Assembly (NCBI GenBank): GCA_028868855.1
Contig: JAGWTR010000003.1
Span: 62,001-126,000 of the forward strand
DNA length: 64,000 nt
From: Burkholderiales bacterium
Lineage (GTDB): Bacteria > Pseudomonadota > Gammaproteobacteria > Burkholderiales > Burkholderiaceae_C
Reading direction: 5' to 3'
Under the pieces are notes generated by a model. That model saw only the letters and a list, made by a program, of their open reading frames with translations, was not told the DNA's origin and did no database searches. The position numbers and the translations under genes are program-made. Shown here piece after piece: positions 62,254-64,000 of this stretch (the first letter of the stretch is position 1; each line of letters opens with the position of its first letter).

Positions 62254-64000
62254 ATGACTAAGTATGCGGCCAGTGCAGGGCGGCGCTGGGCTTGGGTTCT
62301 TGCCTTGGCCGGGGCGGTGACGGGGGGCAGTGTGGCCTACGCGGCGGTCGATGACCTGGGCATCGTGGAGGCCCGCGAGGCCGTCCGGGTCAAGAGCCGA
62401 GAGCGCCTACGCGTCGCGCGTGATGCGCTGCTGGCGGCACAACATCCCCTGGCACCTTGGGCCGATTTCTGGGCCTTGCAAAATCGCATCATCGAAGCCT
62501 CACCGTCCGAGGTCGACGCCTTCCTGGCGCGCTGGCCGCAGGCCTATGTCGCCGACCGCATGCGCAACGACTGGCTGCTGGTGCTGGGGCAGCGCCGTGA
62601 TTGGGCCACCTTTTTGCGCATCCAGCCCAGCTTTCGCATGAATGACGACCGCGAGGTGGTCTGCTACGGCGTGCTGGCGCGCCAGCAGACAGGCGCCGTG
62701 CCCGAAGGCCCTGGCGACCTGCGTGAGCAGGCGCGTCAGGCCTGGTGGGCGCAAAAGGAGCCAGACTCGGGCTGCGTTGTCATGGCCCAGACGCTGTTTT
62801 CAGCCGGGGTGCTCAGCCCCACCGACGTCTGGCGCAAGCTGCGTCTGGCTTTGGAATCTGACAAGCCCAAGGTGGCGCAGCAGGCGGCGCAGCTGCTGGG
62901 TGACCCGGTGGCGCAGGCGGTGGCTCGTTTGATGGGTCAGCCGCGCGATTACCTCATGCCCAAGCCGCGCAACGGCGCTGCCTTGACCGCGCTGTCGGGC
63001 GCGCGCGCGCCGGGCCCCCGCATCGAGGCGGAGCCCCAAGCCAAAGCTAAACGCAAGCGGTCCAGCCGATTCGCCCGTAAGCTGGTGCGGCCCAGCGATC
63101 TCCCGCAGGTCGCGCCGTCGGTGGCCGGCCTGCCCCGGGATGTGCAGGGTCCGCTGAATTTGTTGGCCTTGATCCGATGGGCGTCCATGGACCCGCAGGG
63201 CGTTGCGGCCGCCTTGGACGATGAGGAGGCCCGCAGCCGCTGGCAGTTGAGCGCTGAAGAGGCCGCCTGGGCCTGGGCGCAGGTGGCGCGCCACAGTGCC
63301 TGGCGTTTGCTGCCCGAGGCCCCTTTGTATTTCGAGCGGGCGCTGGCGGTGGGCGGCGGTTTGAATCCCGGCAATGTGGCGGCGACATGGTCGGCTGACG
63401 CGCTGGCGTGGATGGCGCGGGCGGCCGTGCGGGCGGCTGTGGGTGGGCAAGCCCAGCATTGGTCCCTGGTGGAGCGTGCCGTGGACGCCATGGGGCCCGA
63501 GCAGCAGCAAGACCCTGCCTGGGTGTACTGGAAAGCCCGCGCCTTGATGGCCCGCCCGGCCAACCCGGCCGTGCCGGTGCCGGGGGCCGCCCAAGCCGCC
63601 GATGCCCGCCAGCAAGGCCGTGATCTGCTGGCCAGCATCAGCGGCTCCATCGGGTTTTATGGGCTGCTGGCGGCAGAAGACCTGCGCGGCACGCCGATCA
63701 AGCTTGGCCCGCACCCGGCGCGTCCGACCGAAGCCGAGGCTGCCGAGGCTCGCAACATGCCTGGCATCGATCGCGCCTTGCGTCTGTTTGACCTGGGCTG
63801 GCGCACGGAAGCCGTGCGCGAGTGGAACTACACCCTGTCCTACGGCAAGCCCGGCGGCTTGAATGACCGTGAGCTGCTGGCCGTGGCCGAGGTGGCGTGC
63901 GAGCATGAAATCTGGGACCGCTGCATCAACACGAGCGAGCGCACGCGTCAGGAGATCGACCTGAACCAGCGCTTCCCAACCCCCTTCAAGCGCGACGTCA
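62254..64000 (+). CDS. Soluble lytic transglycosylase (Slt70-like), N-terminal part
   Basis: The open frame runs from ATG 62254 to the window edge (582 codons) without a stop, so the gene continues beyond it. A signal peptide (about 1-29, YAA) is followed by an all-helical superhelical domain (VDAFLARWPQAYVADRMRNDWL, ALMDPQ-like ARALMARPANP) typical of Slt70 U- and L-domains. The catalytic lysozyme-like C domain, and its Glu, must lie beyond the end. The enzyme cleaves peptidoglycan in the periplasm. Confidence 0.87.
   Translation, partial: MTKYAASAGRRWAWVLALAGAVTGGSVAYAAVDDLGIVEAREAVRVKSRERLRVARDALLAAQHPLAPWADFWALQNRIIEASPSEVDAFLARWPQAYVADRMRNDWLLVLGQRRDWATFLRIQPSFRMNDDREVVCYGVLARQQTGAVPEGPGDLREQARQAWWAQKEPDSGCVVMAQTLFSAGVLSPTDVWRKLRLALESDKPKVAQQAAQLLGDPVAQAVARLMGQPRDYLMPKPRNGAALTALSGARAPGPRIEAEPQAKAKRKRSSRFARKLVRPSDLPQVAPSVAGLPRDVQGPLNLLALIRWASMDPQGVAAALDDEEARSRWQLSAEEAAWAWAQVARHSAWRLLPEAPLYFERALAVGGGLNPGNVAATWSADALAWMARAAVRAAVGGQAQHWSLVERAVDAMGPEQQQDPAWVYWKARALMARPANPAVPVPGAAQAADARQQGRDLLASISGSIGFYGLLAAEDLRGTPIKLGPHPARPTEAEAAEARNMPGIDRALRLFDLGWRTEAVREWNYTLSYGKPGGLNDRELLAVAEVACEHEIWDRCINTSERTRQEIDLNQRFPTPFKRDV

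Overview
The window is a GC-rich chromosomal segment of a betaproteobacterium, most likely order Burkholderiales and close to the Comamonadaceae. The evidence is the gene order mnmG-rsmG-parA-(RBBP9-type hydrolase)-parB, the order metK / two lipid A acyltransferases / dapF / DUF484, an S-adenosylhomocysteine (SAH) riboswitch before ahcY-tlyA-metF, several PEP-CTERM surface proteins, and frequent GTG starts. There are no rRNA or tRNA genes, no CRISPR arrays, no insertion sequences, and no gene-free stretch longer than about 230 bases.

Layout. 1-3.4 kb: a membrane protein, a YchJ-like protein, a fatty acid hydroxylase, a YkgJ-like protein and a PEP-CTERM protein. 3.5-12.8 kb: the chromosome-partition locus. 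Three parS sites lie inside mnmG and rsmG, and parA is separated from parB by a minus-strand operon (PEP-CTERM protein, three phage-tail-collar proteins, a GNAT acetyltransferase, a DUF6916-like protein) plus a small hydrolase. 12.8-21.4 kb: flavin reductase, a hybrid histidine kinase, two overlapping diguanylate cyclases, a cytochrome b561 / YceI / YceI operon, an HDOD protein and an AraC-type regulator. 21.4-27.4 kb: rlmI, a compact set resembling the Bordetella lgm / Francisella nax lipid A hexosamine systems, and xerC. 27.4-39.8 kb: a nearly complete MSHA type IV pilus cluster on the minus strand. 39.9-45.4 kb: DUF484, dapF, two acyltransferases, metK and a YjdF-like protein. 45.4-54 kb: a 920-residue protein with two complete membrane-GGDEF units, prfC, an AI-2E transporter, an Hcp-like protein with a PEP-CTERM anchor, and a secreted pair. 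54-60 kb: a two-component pair and the riboswitch-controlled ahcY-tlyA-metF set. 60-64 kb: a frameshifted ompW behind FNR-like boxes, another PEP-CTERM protein, a 5-formyltetrahydrofolate cyclo-ligase and the start of a lytic transglycosylase.

How the genes fit together. The methyl cycle is represented by metK, ahcY and metF. Envelope remodelling is represented by the acyltransferases and the lgm/nax-like module. Cyclic-di-GMP signalling is strong: four complete GGEEF domains in three proteins, together with an MshE ATPase whose N-terminal domain belongs to a c-di-GMP-binding family, which suggests control of pilus-based attachment. Four PEP-CTERM proteins imply an exosortase elsewhere in the genome. 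The most unusual items are the tail-collar operon between parA and parB, the Hcp/PEP-CTERM fusion, the tandem diguanylate cyclase, the msh cluster lying between DUF484 and xerC, and the parS site inside an insertion of MnmG.
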